DNA of 64,000 bases from Hemibagrus wyckioides (GCF_019097595.1 NC_080711.1:23103928-23167927), one strand, 5' to 3'. Positions 12,631 to 24,308 are shown, counted from the first letter of the stretch. The notes: generated by a model not told the origin, from the letters alone. Program-made: numbers and translations.

Positions 12631-12998
12631 AGCACGGTGGCTTAGTTTTTAGCACTGTTGCCTCACAGCAAGAAGATCCTGGGTCCGAATCCCAGGTTCG
12701 AACAGGCAGGCACCTTTCTGTGTGGAGTTTGCATGTTCTCCTTGTGCCTGCATGGGTTTACTCCGGGTACTCCGGTTTCCTCCTACATGTACATTAGTTT
12801 GATTGGTAATTCTAAATTGCCCACAGGAGTGAGTTTGAGTGTGTGTGGTTGTCTGTCTATATGTGGCCCTGTGATGGATTGGTGACCTGTCCAGGGTGTA
12901 CCCCTGCCTTTCACCCAATGTGTGCTGGGATAGACTCCAGCAGATCCCCATGACCCTAATTAGGAATAAAGCAGGTATAGACAATGGATGGATGGATT
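12631..12998 (+). mobile_element. V-SINE-type tRNA-derived SINE (Mermaid/DANA-like), full length
   Basis: The head is tRNA-like with an A-box-like 'tggcttagt' at about 12638 and a B box 'ggtccgaatcc' at 12682-12692. The body carries the conserved fish words 'gtgtggagtttgcatgttct' and 'actccggtttcctcctacat'. The 3' part reads 'ccagggtgtacccctgcctt' and ends in (TGGA)n. This is the layout of fish V-SINEs: tRNA head, conserved central domain, LINE-derived tail. RNA polymerase III promoter and LINE-dependent copying are known for the family. The A box is mutated (TTTTT), so this copy is probably silent. The exact subfamily name is uncertain. A 5'-truncated inverted copy is at 57821-57956. Confidence 0.85.
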
Positions 12999-13400
12999 AC
13001 AATGTAGAAGACGAAGAAGACAAAAGAGAGGGAAAAAAGTTTGCCTATTTAGCAGTAATGTGAGCATGTTTTTTTTAAATAAAGCGGGGAAAAAAACCTG
13101 GAAAAAAATCACAGAAATAAAAATAAAAAATATTCAAATATTAAAATTCACAAGAAAACTGCACACTATTAAAAACGTATAGTTGCTTATCATCTACAAC
13201 TTCACCTCACAAAAAAGGAAAAAAAAGAAAATTCTAGATAGAAATTTGTCAAGACTTTTTTAACCTAAATTTCTTTCAAACTTTTCTCATCTGGAAAAGT
13301 GTTGCCAGATTGGTGAATTTGCCTTCCAAACACATCGACATTTTGACGTGATGGAGTGTGATTTCTCTGCAAAATGAAGTTGTTTTTAATTCTATTTCTA
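12999..13400. other. Non-coding, A-rich
   Basis: A-rich sequence after the SINE tail. No gene seen. Confidence 0.4.
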
Positions 13401-13545
13401 TTTGAACAAAATTTCACCTTCATTTGTCCACTAAGTCTCAAACATGCCCCGCCTTCTTCCCAAGATCATCAGTGTTATTTGTATTGTCTCACTGAGGGCC
13501 TGTAGGCCACACATATAATCATACATCAAATACACAACTAAAGAT
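13401..13545 (+). repeat. Direct repeat copy 1 (about 140 bp)
   Basis: Shares 'ccgccttcttcccaagatca' and 'aggccacacatataatca' with copy 2 at 13655-13796, about 85-90% alike by eye. The two copies flank a (TC)n tract. Confidence 0.85.
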
Positions 13546-13548
13546 ATT

Positions 13549-13651
13549 TCTCTCTCTCTCTCTCTCTGTCTCTGTCTCATCCTCTCTCTCTCTCTGTCTC
13601 CGTCTCTCCCTGTCTCCCCCTCTCTCTCTGTCTCTTTGTCTCTCTCTCTCT
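13549..13651 (+). repeat. (TC)n imperfect microsatellite
   Basis: About 100 bp of TCTC interrupted by TGTC and CATCC. Confidence 0.92.
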
Positions 13652-13654
13652 TGA

Positions 13655-13796
13655 TTTTTGAACAAATTTCACCTTAATTTGTCCAGTAAGTCACGAACAC
13701 GCCCCGCCTTCTTCCCAAGATCATCAGTGTTAATTGTATTGTCTTGCCCCTGTGTAGGCCACACATATAATCAAACATCAAATACACAATTATTTG
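13655..13796 (+). repeat. Direct repeat copy 2 (about 140 bp)
   Basis: Partner of 13401-13545. The offset is about 254 bp, so the unit plus the TC tract looks like one tandem duplication. Confidence 0.85.
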
Positions 13797-14340
13797 TTAT
13801 AAACAATATTGATGATTCTGGAGCGCCCTTCCTGTATGAGTATAAAACCTATAAGGTGTTCTGGTATAGAGCTCAACACCTGACATCTCTCTGGCTGACA
13901 TGTACGTTCTCGCTGACGGCTCGTTTGCATAAGAGCGAAGAGCGAAAAGTGGAATCTGATCACAACACACCTGTAAATCAGCTGACATTCGCACTTTTTA
14001 TTTCAGGTGTAAGAGCAGGGCTTCAGCTGGAACGTAAACTATTTTCTCTCCATTTCATCACCCGAGCAGTTATTTTGAAAGCAAGAAATATTTAATGAAT
14101 GTTAATTAGTAGGGGGAAAAAAGTTTGCTGTGTCTTGATATGTGTTGAGTGTACGCACTTCCTGGTATCTCTTGGCCACGCCCCCTCAGCATCTGTTCCT
14201 CAGGTGGATTGGAGTAATATCCCTTTCTTCCCGAATTAAAGTGTGTATAATTGTGTATAACTGTGTTAGCGTAAACTGTTTGACTGTTTTTTATTACCTC
14301 AGACATTGGCAGCCATATTGAATTCCTGGGTGTTTGGAGA
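13797..14340. other. Unique non-coding stretch
   Basis: No recognised feature. Frames at 13658-14095 (+) and 14106-14306 (-) show no domains. Confidence 0.35.
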
Positions 14341-15119
14341 AGGAAATCGTATTTATTATAAATCTGTAGAAAATCAAGAAGAACTTGATGAAAGTAAAAG
14401 TTACGGTCAAGAAAAGTGTTAAATTAAAACTGAAATAAATTCTAAAAATTTAGAAATGAAAAAAGGAAAAGGAAATAATAAAAGGAAAAAAATAATAAAA
14501 AAATAAAATAATAATACTACTACTAATAATAATAATAATAAAGGAAATGTTAGAATACTAGATAAATAAATAACAATAAAAAAATAAAAATAAAAAAATG
14601 TTAATTAAAAAATAATAATGAATGAAAATAAATTATTTAAAAAAAACAAAGCTTGGAAGTAACATGTATTTTAGATATAATAATTAGTTATACATTCAGT
14701 ATTATAAATATATTTTCAGTACCTATTGAGTCCGTCATCATTTCATCCATCAATTAGAAAAAAAATAGACATACAAAAATTAAAAAAAAAGAAAAGAAAA
14801 GAAAGGAAAATATAAACTAAAAAAGAAAGTAAATAAAATGTTTGAGAATTAAATTAAATTAAATTAAATAAACACAAATACGCATCAAAAAATATTGTAT
14901 TGTATGCCGTAACGATCAAATCCATTCCCAATCCAGCTCGTTATTTGTCAAATTTATTATTTATATTAGAAAGAATGTTTTTCAGAGTCAATCTGCAGCT
15001 GGTCATCTATGATCATTAAAATACAAAAAAAGAAAAATTTGTGGTTTTTAGCATAACCTTCTGTTCCGCTTGGTGTTTAACGTCAAAAATATATCAGATG
15101 ATGAGATTGGAGCTGTAAA
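14341..15119. other. AT-rich low-complexity stretch
   Basis: Dense A and AAT/AAAT words (for example (AAT)n at about 14520-14540, AAATT repeats at about 14847-14870). No gene. Confidence 0.6.
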
Positions 15120-15490
15120 TTCTAAGAATTGAGGCTCATGCATTCACGTACGTAGCCGTGTACGGGACAAACAGACACCGCTGCACGCCAGGGGGCGGAG
15201 TTTTACATCCGTCAATCAAAAGCAGGTCGCACCTGAAACCCGGTTCCTGCTTGGAAATGATTAATTAGTGGGAATTCGAGAGCGAATGCCGAGCCTTGGC
15301 ACGAGGAGTGTCTTTACACCATCGGAAGCAGCCGAACGTCGGAAGCGCGGCAGGAAGAAGTGAAGGAACAAGCTGTCTTCCCTTCTTCCTCCACAGCCGC
15401 TTTTTTCGCACTCGCACTCGAAGGCGGCGCGGCCCGTTAATCTGTTTGCACGTTTGCGGTGCTAACAATGTGTTGACAACACGCTGACAT
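15120..15490. promoter_or_regulatory. Candidate conserved non-coding element
   Basis: Abrupt change from AT-rich to unique, CpG-containing sequence. Seen here: 'cgccagggggcggag' (partial CTCF-like, GC-box-like), 'ccgtcaatcaaaagcagg', 'aaatgattaattagtggg' (homeodomain-type TAATTA) and a CpG-rich block 15290-15460. Open frames on both strands here have no recognisable domain. The function is inferred. Confidence 0.35.
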
Positions 15491-15621
15491 CACACAGATG
15501 TCAGACACATCTGCCTTCTCCGCCTGATGAATATTAATCAGACACACACACACACACTTCACACTCACACCAGGCCTCTCACTCTTTGCTTCTGTCTCCA
15601 CCGCTCATTTAATTTTATTTC

Positions 15622-15999
15622 ATCTCTCTCTTCCTCTCTCTCTCTTTCTTTCTCTCTGTCTCTCTCTCTCCCTCACTCTTTGTCTCTCCCCATCTCCCTG
15701 TCTCTCTCTCTCTCTCTCTCTGTATCTGTCTCATTCTCTCTCATCTTTTCTCTCTTTCTCTCTCTGTCTCTCTCTCTTTGTCTCCCTGTCTCTCTCACCC
15801 TCTCTATCTCTCCCTCTCTTTCTCTTTCATCCTCTCTCTCTCTCTCTCTTTCATCCTCTCTCTCTCACCCTCTCTCTCTGTCTCTCTCTCTTTGTCTCCC
15901 TGTTTCTCTCTCTCTGTGTGTATCTGTCTCATCCTCTCTCATCCTTTCCCTCTCTCTCTCTCTCTCTCTCTCTGTCTCTGTCTCTTCCTGTCTCTCTGT
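15622..15999 (+). repeat. Long (TC)n polypyrimidine tract
   Basis: About 380 bp of imperfect TCTCTC with TGTC, TTTC and CATC interruptions. Repeated sub-blocks such as 'tctctctctttgtctccctg' indicate duplication within the tract. The two long Ser/Leu-rich frames are artefacts. Confidence 0.93.
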
Positions 16000-16449
16000 A
16001 CCACCTCCATGATGTCCTCAGGTCTAGATCATAAATTTACAGATTCCGCTGTCTCTCAGCGGACCAGACCACTTCCTCTCCGTCCCACCCGTGAAGCCCT
16101 CTCGCTCCGACCGCCGACGGGAAATCCTTACACGCTTGTCGACATCGGGAAATGTTCCTGTAAATATATGTTCGCGTTTCTGCGGTCTGTAACTCCGTTC
16201 CTGCGAAACCAACCGTTCCGTTCTCCCTGAAGATCTTCCAGGATGAAGGAGAAGCCGTGAATTATAGCCGGAGTGCTTCCACATAATCGTAATTTACTGA
16301 CAAATACCATTCACAGCACAGGGCTTTCAGATTCTCTATTCTGATTGGTCAGAAAACCGGACAACATTTACATCCATGCATTCGTTCTTTCTCTTTATAA
16401 CTTGTTGTTTCTATAGCAACGGCTCATTTTCAGGAACTTATACAGACTG
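16000..16449. other. Unique non-coding stretch
   Basis: Mixed, CpG-containing sequence at 16040-16260 with frames open on both strands but no domain, start context or splice sites that I can defend. Confidence 0.35.
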
Positions 16450-16455
16450 GAAAAA

Positions 16456-16523
<68 letters not shown>

Positions 16524-16547
16524 GAAAGAAGGTAAGGTGTTCTACGA

Positions 16548-16643
<96 letters not shown>

Positions 16644-16645
16644 AT
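16450..16645 (+). repeat. (GAAA)n microsatellite, two blocks
   Basis: Two nearly pure blocks (about 16450-16530 and 16546-16644) separated by 'ggtaaggtgttctac'. Purine-only on this strand. Its Lys/Glu frame is not a gene. Confidence 0.95.
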
Positions 16646-17605
16646 TACACTGCTGTAATAGGGGAAAAATAATCAATGAAAATAAATCAAAGTAAAATAA
16701 TAATAAAAAATAAAAGTAAAAAAACATGGAAAATGAAGTTATCAAAAAAAAAAATTTAAAAAAGGGGGAAAAAATAAAATAAATGAACAAATAGAAAAAA
16801 TAATTCTAGAAAATATATATTATAAATATAATATTTTATTCTCATGATCAAGTTCACTTAGTCATTTTTGAAAAATAGAAAATAACTAAAAAATTAACAT
16901 TGGAAAAGAAAAAAAAACGTAAAAATGTAGTTTGTTTATTTATCTCGGAGGAAACGCAGAGCCTAGACATCGGGTCCAGCCGGGCGTTTTATTCCTCGCG
17001 CATCGTCTCCGAAGCCGCGAATCTCAGACGCCGATGGTGTCTTCGACTGATCGATTACATTTTGGGGGAAACGGAAAACTTCTATAAATTTCCTCTCGCT
17101 TTAATCCTGGCCTTCTGTTTAGTTACTTTATCGGCTTTATATAGAAGCCATCTTGTCATAAATCAGGGCTTTTCTTTCGCTCTGGCACATCTTTCGGATT
17201 AAAACAAATGTGCCTCCATTCTGTTGTGCTGTACTTTTCTGCTCTATTTACAGATCCAACAACGAGACTACCGGTCCAGCATGGTTTATGCCTGGACAAA
17301 GAAAAACAGATGTGTTTCCTGTCTGGGCATAAAGCAAAAAATAAAAAATGTACATTTGAGTAGAGATACTGGATGTTTCTCGGACTGGAGGTGAGACTGG
17401 AGGTGAGATTTAGTTTGAATAGAATAGGAATAGTGAGACTCTGCAATTATCCAGTCAGCCAATCACGGGGCAGTGCAGGAAATCACGCAGCTACACGTTA
17501 AATAAAGATAAAGAAAACTCCACCATTACAACAGGTTTTAATCCATTTCCATGGCTGTTGTTACCATAGAAACAATAGAGTATTAGAACCAGAGCAAGCA
17601 TCTGT
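16646..17605. other. Non-coding; AT-rich then unique
   Basis: AT-rich to about 16920, then unique sequence with a CpG-containing part at 16940-17060. A 100-codon frame at 16900-17202 (+) and a 96-codon frame at 17156-17446 (-) have no recognisable domains. Confidence 0.35.
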
Positions 17606-17669
17606 GAAAAAAAGAAAGAAAGGAAGGAAGGAAAGAACAAAAGAAAGAAAGAAGGAAGGAAGGAAGAAA
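17606..17669 (+). repeat. (GAAA)/(GGAA)n microsatellite
   Basis: Mixed GAAA and GGAA units over about 64 bp. Confidence 0.88.
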
Positions 17670-17739
17670 TGTGGCATGTTTAGTCTTGTCAGTCTGTCAG
17701 AGTCTGTAGATTTTCATGGAAGGTTCACAGAAGCTTCTA

Positions 17740-18125
17740 GAACATGACTAGAAACATGGCCTCTAACGGCCTCTTCCTGAAGTGTCACGCTCCAGACGGA
17801 GGGAAGTCGCGGCTCTGGTGCACTTTTTAGGGATTAGGCGTAAAGTCAAGGAGCTAATTGCCCTAATCGAGAGAGGTTAATTAGGGCATCAGTGTGTGCT
17901 AAGCGAGTGAGGGTGCTATCAAAGCAGCGCTGGTGGTGTGGAGGGCTGACACGGGCTTCACCTCTTTTGCAATTAGGGGCGCCTCTTGCCGAGGCGATAA
18001 AACGGGGGTTAAATATCTGCCATGGGTGCGAGAAGGGGGGCGCTGGGGTTGAAAAAGCTGCCGGAGTGAAGACGCTGAAAATAGCGAGGACTTACTGGGG
18101 AGGGTGGCGCTATGGACGAGAGTGA
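17740..18125. promoter_or_regulatory. Candidate conserved non-coding element with TGCCCTAAT/ATTAGGGCA inverted pair
   Basis: Unique sequence with several TAATT sites. It holds an exact 9-bp inverted repeat: TGCCCTAAT at 17859-17867 and ATTAGGGCA at 17880-17888, spacer 12 bp. Further motifs are 'tttgcaattaggggcgcctc' and 'cgaggcgataaaacgggg'. Frames are open on both strands over 17892-18201, but no protein family is recognised. Confidence 0.38.
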
Positions 18126-18393
18126 GTCCAGCAAGTTTAGATATCCCGGAACACACACACAAATTGTCGAGTAAACATGAAAGCAGTTTATTAGCCTTCA
18201 CACTAACCTGCTGACACCCGATTGTGTGTCACTGTGCCACTGACGTGTTTCATTAGCATCGCTTCATCGTCGTGAGCGGATAATAATACTGTTCTGTGTA
18301 AGAATGCTGACCAGCAAGCCAAGGTCAAAGGGGTGGGGTTAATGCTCAAGAGGTGGGGCTAACAGTCTTAGCTTTTGTTTAGTGAACGGGGCT

Positions 18394-18394
<1 letters not shown>
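18126..18394. other. Unique non-coding stretch
   Basis: No recognised feature. Confidence 0.35.
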
Positions 18395-18424
<30 letters not shown>

Positions 18425-18425
18425 A
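18395..18425 (+). repeat. (AAAG)n microsatellite
   Basis: About seven AAAG units. Confidence 0.93.
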
Positions 18426-18699
18426 GCTTCATTTGCTGCCAGGTATCAGCTACATTAGTTACAGAATTGTAATGTTAGGAAATAACTGATTGAATATTCG
18501 TAAAGGGGGTGGGGCTCAGTGGGCATGGCTAACAGTCATACCTGACGTAATGTAATCTTAAATAATAGCACTTACCATCTAAGCCCCGCCCCTTTTCTAA
18601 CTCTAACTCTTCATTCATTTCCCGATTCTACACTGGGGGCGGGGCTTGAAGGTTCTAGCTTTTGTTTGTCACTCATTAGCATGAAATCTTTCTGTTTGG
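18426..18699. other. Unique non-coding stretch
   Basis: Contains several 'ggggcgggg'/'gccccgcccc'-like GC words in both orientations (18515, 18585, 18636), otherwise nothing recognised. Confidence 0.35.
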
Positions 18700-18839
18700 A
18701 ATGAATGTGAATTTCGCCTCACATCAGGTTGCTTCATGCCTGGAGGCCATCAGCCCCTTTCCAAATGGCAAACGCTCCCAATTAACAACATGAGACAGAT
18801 GCGTGTGGATAAACACGTCCCGGCTTCCCCCTCCCCCCT

Positions 18840-18870
<31 letters not shown>

Positions 18871-19160
18871 TTTATCTACGTCTGAAGGAGGCGTGTGAGA
18901 TCTTGAGGAGTGTGTGTGTGTGTGTGTGTGAGAGGTGAGAGGTGTGGAGCTGACAGTGAGAGATTTGTGAAGGAGGCTTAGCGACTTCCTGGCCCCGGGC
19001 CCCCGTGTGGAGGCAGACCGCCATCACAAACAATGGCTCTCGGGGAAATCGCACCGTCGCTGTCCGCCGTGATTCATCGCTGAGCTTAAATACAATCTCT
19101 GCAGCCGCTTTCCAAAAACTACACACCGAGCCGGACCATCGCTTTTATCATCTTCAATCA
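18700..19160. promoter_or_regulatory. Candidate conserved non-coding element split by CA/GT repeats
   Basis: Unique words such as 'tttccaaatggcaaacgct', 'cccaattaacaacatgagac' and 'gtgtggataaacacgtccc' lie left of a CA run (18841-18864) and a GT run (18910-18931). CpG-containing sequence (18960-19140) lies to the right. The complementary CA and GT runs could pair as a hairpin. No gene is supported. Regulatory role is inferred. Confidence 0.3.
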
Positions 19161-19239
19161 CAACACACACACACACACACTTTAACTGCAAAAAAAAGTG
19201 TGTGTCATTTCATAGGAGTGTTTGTGTTTTGTTGTGGGA

Positions 19240-19241
19240 AA

Positions 19242-19272
<31 letters not shown>

Positions 19273-19275
19273 ATA
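19240..19275 (+). repeat. (AAAT)n microsatellite
   Basis: Nine AAAT units. A CA run lies at 19161-19180. Confidence 0.93.
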
Positions 19276-19331
19276 GCTGCAGACGGATTTTCATATCCAG
19301 AACAAAACAGATAAAAAATTACGTAAGGAAT

Positions 19332-19399
<68 letters not shown>

Positions 19400-19453
19400 A
19401 AAATGAATGAATAAATAAATAAGTAAATAAATAAATAAAAATGAATGAATGAA

Positions 19454-19484
<31 letters not shown>

Positions 19485-19485
19485 A
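19332..19485 (+). repeat. (AAAG)n then (AAAT)/(AATG)n compound microsatellite
   Basis: About 70 bp of AAAG followed by about 80 bp of AAAT and AATG units. A short (GAT)n is at 19512-19530. Confidence 0.94.
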
Positions 19486-19530
19486 CCCCTTGTTGCTTAC
19501 ATTAGCTAAGTGATGATGATGATGATGATG

Positions 19531-20292
19531 GCGACGGCGACAGCGATACGTTCAAAGTGTTAGCATTGTGATTGAATGCTAGCAGCCTGCTCACATGTAG
19601 CGATCGACATCTCTGCGATCGTTTTAAAACCTCTTCTAACAGGGAAAAAAAAAATAATGGCACCCTTGACAGTTTCCGGTTTCTACCCAGAGATGAAGTT
19701 ATAAATGCGTTGCGTAATTATTTTGTTTTTCTGTGGGAAAAAGTAACTTTGAGCAAAAGTAACAATGAGGAATTCTAATCCTTAGCGTGTTGAAAGCAGG
19801 CTAGCCTGAGCGTAACAGACGTTAACGTATCGTGTCAGTTGATTATAGCCTTTGTTAAGATGCTAGCTTTGCTGATTTGTGTAAGAATTATTGAATATTA
19901 AGTCAACATGGAAGTCCGCGTCTTTGTCGCTGCATTTGCGGTGTGTCGCTAAATCACACGGGAGCTAAAGTCAGGACGAACACGCATGACGGATGAATTA
20001 CGCAGATGCTGTTTTGTCTCAACTTTTCCTTTTTTCCACCCTCAAACGTCCTGCGCCGCCGAGCCCGCGAGGCGCTTCGAATGAAACAACATGTTTTTCG
20101 GATCATCTCCGAAACTCGGTTATTAACGTGAGATGATCGGCTCCACGTCTCTGCGTGTCCTCCAGGGGGAAAGCCGACAGATTCGGAGGGAAAAAGAAAA
20201 GGGAGGAAAAAGTGCTGTGGGTGATTTGACGTCCCTCAGGAGGATGAGCGGAAAAAAAACAACAGCGTCGCCAATCTGACCGCGAGCGAAAC
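19531..20292. other. Unique non-coding stretch, CpG-containing
   Basis: Unique sequence. The part from 19910 to 20290 is richer in CpG ('gccgccgagcccgcgaggcg') and looks regulatory-like, but has no recognisable gene. Frames at 20103-20344 (-) run into a CA repeat and show no domain. Confidence 0.33.
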
Positions 20293-20314
20293 AAACACAC
20301 ACACACACACACAC
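20293..20314 (+). repeat. (CA)n microsatellite
   Basis: Eleven CA units. Confidence 0.93.
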
Positions 20315-20773
20315 CGCTCTGTCCCCGCTCTCCCCTGAATTCAATATAAAGAGTTTTAATAAGACGATTCGCTCAGACGGAAGTTCGAAACCTTTTTTTT
20401 AATTTAAGAATTAATCAATAATTAATTTATTTTATTTTATTTATTTATTTGATTTATTTGAAGTATCTGTAACACACTGAACCTTAAAGTTTTCTCACCT
20501 CACGTTAATAATGCCTTATTTTATTAACACTTTTATCACACTGTACGAGTCAAATGAAGAAAATAAACACGGTGACCGGGGTTAATTAGCGTTTGTTGAA
20601 AAATTCAGCCTGATGTTTAAATTTGTTCTTTCAATAAAACGTTTTGGAGAAGAGGAAAATAGTTAAATAAAAAAGTTTTTGTTTTCTTACACTGATGTGT
20701 ATTTATTTATGTTTGTTTGTATTAATTACTAAACTTATTTAAATAAGTTTAAGTAATTTATTTATTTATTTTA
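20315..20773. other. AT-rich non-coding stretch
   Basis: TTTATT-rich low-complexity sequence without a gene. Confidence 0.5.
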
Positions 20774-20790
20774 ATAACAACAACAACAAC

Positions 20791-20832
<42 letters not shown>
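20774..20832 (+). repeat. (AAC)n(AAT)n microsatellite
   Basis: Five AAC units followed by about 14 AAT units. Confidence 0.94.
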
Positions 20833-20833
<1 letters not shown>

Positions 20834-20870
20834 TTTTATGCATTTATCGTTACACATTACCTGTGTTAAA

Positions 20871-20876
20871 GAAAAA

Positions 20877-20920
<44 letters not shown>

Positions 20921-20923
20921 AAA
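20871..20923 (+). repeat. (AAAG)n microsatellite
   Basis: About 12 AAAG units. Confidence 0.93.
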
Positions 20924-21001
20924 TCCATGTTAGTTAATCCCCATAAGAAATTAAAAAAAAATTTAACAGTCTATATCATGTAGTTTGGTTGGTGGCTCTA
21001 G

Positions 21002-21004
21002 TAA

Positions 21005-21051
<47 letters not shown>

Positions 21052-21053
21052 AC
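21002..21053 (+). repeat. (AAAT)n microsatellite
   Basis: Thirteen AAAT units. Confidence 0.94.
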
Positions 21054-21090
21054 AAACTGAGGGGGGGCACAAACCTTTGAGCATCAGTGA

Positions 21091-21473
<383 letters not shown>

Positions 21474-21535
21474 TCTGAGTGCTGGTGTAATTACTCGCAC
21501 TATCAGCTGCAGCCGCCGGCTCTGTTCTGAGTGAA
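21474..21535. other. Short unique spacer
   Basis: Unique bases between the compound tract and a TG run; no feature. Confidence 0.4.
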
Positions 21536-21559
21536 GTGTGTGTGTGTGTGTGTGTGTGT
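21536..21559 (+). repeat. (TG)n microsatellite
   Basis: Twelve TG units. Confidence 0.93.
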
Positions 21560-22254
21560 CGTTCTTGTCCATCACTCTGTGTGTGTCGACATGACAGAAA
21601 TAAAAACATCTGAACCGTTTATCTGTTCATTCACATCATGTAAGGAGTCTCCAGTGCCAGAGGGAAAGTTTCCCAGAATTCCTGTCAAAATCCTTTCACA
21701 CAGCACCCTACATGTTATGTGCTAGCGATGCTAACAAGGCTACCTGAAGACTAGCTACAGAGCTAGCTCAAGAAAATATGTTTAAATAAATAAATAAATG
21801 CTAGCTCCAAGTTTGAGGCTAACTCTAAATGTCACGCTAGTGTGTTAGCATAATCACAGCTGGGAGATTAGCACTGAGATTAGCGTATAAATACACAAAA
21901 CCTCCTTGGTATTCCATATCGTAGCTCAGCTTAGCTTTTCAACCAGCTAACTAGCAGTTAAGTTCTTAGCTAAAATCTGCTCTGTTCCGGAAAACGCCGC
22001 TCAGGAAAATGACAAAAACATGTTCCGCATGCGCTCACCCCTCCACCATCCCGATCCGACCCCGGCACCCCCTCATCGCTCCAGGCTTTAGGGATTGCGA
22101 TGAGTTGAATATGATTTTTGGCAGAAGCTCGTGGAAAAATGTCAGATGGCAGGAAAAAAAAAAAGTAAAGAGGAAAAAAATAAGACGCCTGCGCTCAGGA
22201 AGTTCATCATGTTTAATGACAGAATGAGAATTTTGAAGATGTCACATAAGGTTA
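21560..22254. other. Unique non-coding stretch with GCTAGC-rich part
   Basis: Bases 21720-21980 are dense in GCTAGC/CTAGCT words. Nothing else is recognised. Confidence 0.35.
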
Positions 22255-22277
22255 CACACACACACACACACACACAC
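22255..22277 (+). repeat. (CA)n microsatellite
   Basis: Eleven CA units. Confidence 0.93.
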
Positions 22278-22673
22278 GCTAACCGTGGGCTGCCAAAAAT
22301 CCTGAAAAATCAGCTTTGACTAGAACGTTGTTTCCTGTCGACGCTAACAGCTAAAACAACAGAAGGAAGAGAAAGCGGTCAGTTCTGCGACGTTTCTAAT
22401 ACACGTGAGGCGACGTGTTTGACCCCTGAAGAAACGATCCAGTCAGTGATTTAGCGATTTAGCTCCTAGCCTCTAATCCATAACCTTCTTTTTTTTCCTG
22501 TCAGCTTCCACTCAGGCCTGACAGAAACTTGACTCCATGTTGTGTTTTTTTACCTCAGTGAGGCGAGATCCGACGCTAATCCATTTGAATGGGATTCTAG
22601 CCGCTGGTTTAGCGCCACTTGTTTGTGTCATAGCATCGTGTCACCAATAAAATGTCACAGGAACTTGTCTCTT
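22278..22673. other. Unique non-coding stretch
   Basis: No recognised feature before the foldback element. Confidence 0.35.
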
Positions 22674-22806
22674 AGCTTTTTCAAGATAATCAAACACTAG
22701 AAGATTCTGTCTCTTGTGGGCGTGTCCTGTTCCCTTTGCACAGGATAGGACACACCCAACAAGAGGCGGAACTTTCTAGTGTTTGATTAACCTGGAAAAG
22801 CTTTAG
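22674..22806. repeat. Imperfect palindrome / foldback element
   Basis: The left arm (22674-22729) contains 'aatcaaacactagaa' and 'ctcttgtgggcgtgtcct'. The right arm (about 22741-22806) contains the reverse complements 'ttctagtgtttgatt' and 'cacacccaacaagag'. Arms of about 56-65 bp match with few mismatches around a loop of about 11 bp. This could be a small foldback transposon or MITE, or a palindromic duplication. No transposase or clear target duplication is seen. Confidence 0.8.
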
Positions 22807-22858
22807 GCTAATTTGTGATAGCAGATGAAAACAACAAGGGCTGCTATGATGATATAGT

Positions 22859-24192
22859 TAATGGTGATGATGATGGTGATGATGATGATGATGATGATGA
22901 TAGTGATGATGATGATGGTGATGATGAAGATGATGATGATGATACTGATAGTGATGATGATAAAGATGATGATGATGATGATGATACTGATAGTGATGGT
23001 GATGATGATGATGATGATGATAAAGATGATGATGATGATACTGATAGTGATGGTGATGATGATGGTGATGATGATGATGATGATAGTGATGATGATGATG
23101 GTGATGATGATGATGATGATGATGATAGTTACGTTTATGATGATGATGGTGATGATGGTGATGATGATGGTGATGATGATGATGATGATGATGATGATAG
23201 TGATGATGATGATGGTGATGATGATGATGATGATAGTTACGTTTATGATGATGATGGTGACGATTATGATGATGATGGTGATTATGGTGTTGATGATGAT
23301 GATGATAGTTATGATAATGATAGTGATGATGATGATGACACTGATAGTGATGATGATGATGAAGATCGTGATGATGATGATGATGGTGATAGTGATGATG
23401 AATGTGATGGTAATGATGATGAAGATGATGATGATGGTGATTGTGATGATCGTGATGATGATGAAGATCTTGATGATGATTATGTTGATGATGACAATGG
23501 TGATGATGATGATGGTGGTGATGATGATGACAATAATGATGACAATGGTGATGATGGTGATGATGATGGTGATGAAGATGATGATTATGTTGATGATGAT
23601 GGTGATGATGATGACAATGGTGATGGTGGTGATGATGACGATGGTGATGATGGTGATGATGATGATGAGACAATGGTGATGATGATGATGATGATGATGA
23701 TGACAATGGTGATGATGGTGATGATGATGATGAGACAATGGTGATGATGATGATGATGATGATGATGACAATGGTGATGATGGTGATGATGATGATGATG
23801 ACAATGGTGATGACAATGGTGATGATGGTGATGATGATGGTGATGAAGATGATGATGATTATGTTGATGATGATGGTGATGATGATGACAATGGTGATGG
23901 TGGTGATGATGATGATGATGATGACAATGGTGATGATGATGATGATGATGATGACAATGGTGATGATGGTGATGATGATGATGAGACAATGGTGATGATG
24001 ATGATGATGATGACAATGGTGATGATGGTGATGATGATGATGATGACAATGGTGATGATGATGATGATGATGATGACAATGGTGATGATGATGATGATTA
24101 TGTTGATGATGATGACAATGGTGATGATGATGGTGATGAAGATGATTATGTTGATGATGATAACAATGGTGATGATGATGGTGATGATGATG
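22859..24192 (+). repeat. 1.33-kb (GAT)n imperfect trinucleotide array
   Basis: Almost continuous GAT units with GGT, GAC, AAT, GAA and TTA variants and blockwise duplications. The block 'gatagttacgtttatgatga' occurs twice (about 23125 and 23232) and 'gatgagacaatggtgatgat' three times. Period three keeps several frames open for hundreds of codons (poly-Asp, poly-Met, poly-His, poly-Ile); these are not genes. Confidence 0.96.
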
Positions 24193-24308
24193 TTGTTACC
24201 TGATTGATGTAACCAAGTACTAAATTAAATATATGACTTATAGATCCATGTACATAGTGATATACACTAGAGATAATACGCTAACATGTTGTACAGAGAT
24301 CTTCAACT
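24193..24308. other. Short unique spacer
   Basis: Unique AT-leaning bases, no feature. Confidence 0.4.

Noticed and set aside
12631..12700. tRNA gene
   Set aside because: A- and B-box-like words are the tRNA-derived head of a SINE; the A box is mutated, and the sequence continues into a SINE body without a mature tRNA 3' end.
15527..16230. Ser/Leu-rich frames of 150-161 codons
   Set aside because: Artefact of the (TC)n tract.
16376..16672. Lys/Glu-rich frame
   Set aside because: Artefact of (GAAA)n.
22815..24207. Very long Asp-, Met-, His- and Ile-rich open frames
   Set aside because: They are different readings of one GAT repeat, on both strands and in several frames at once. No non-repetitive protein sequence is attached.
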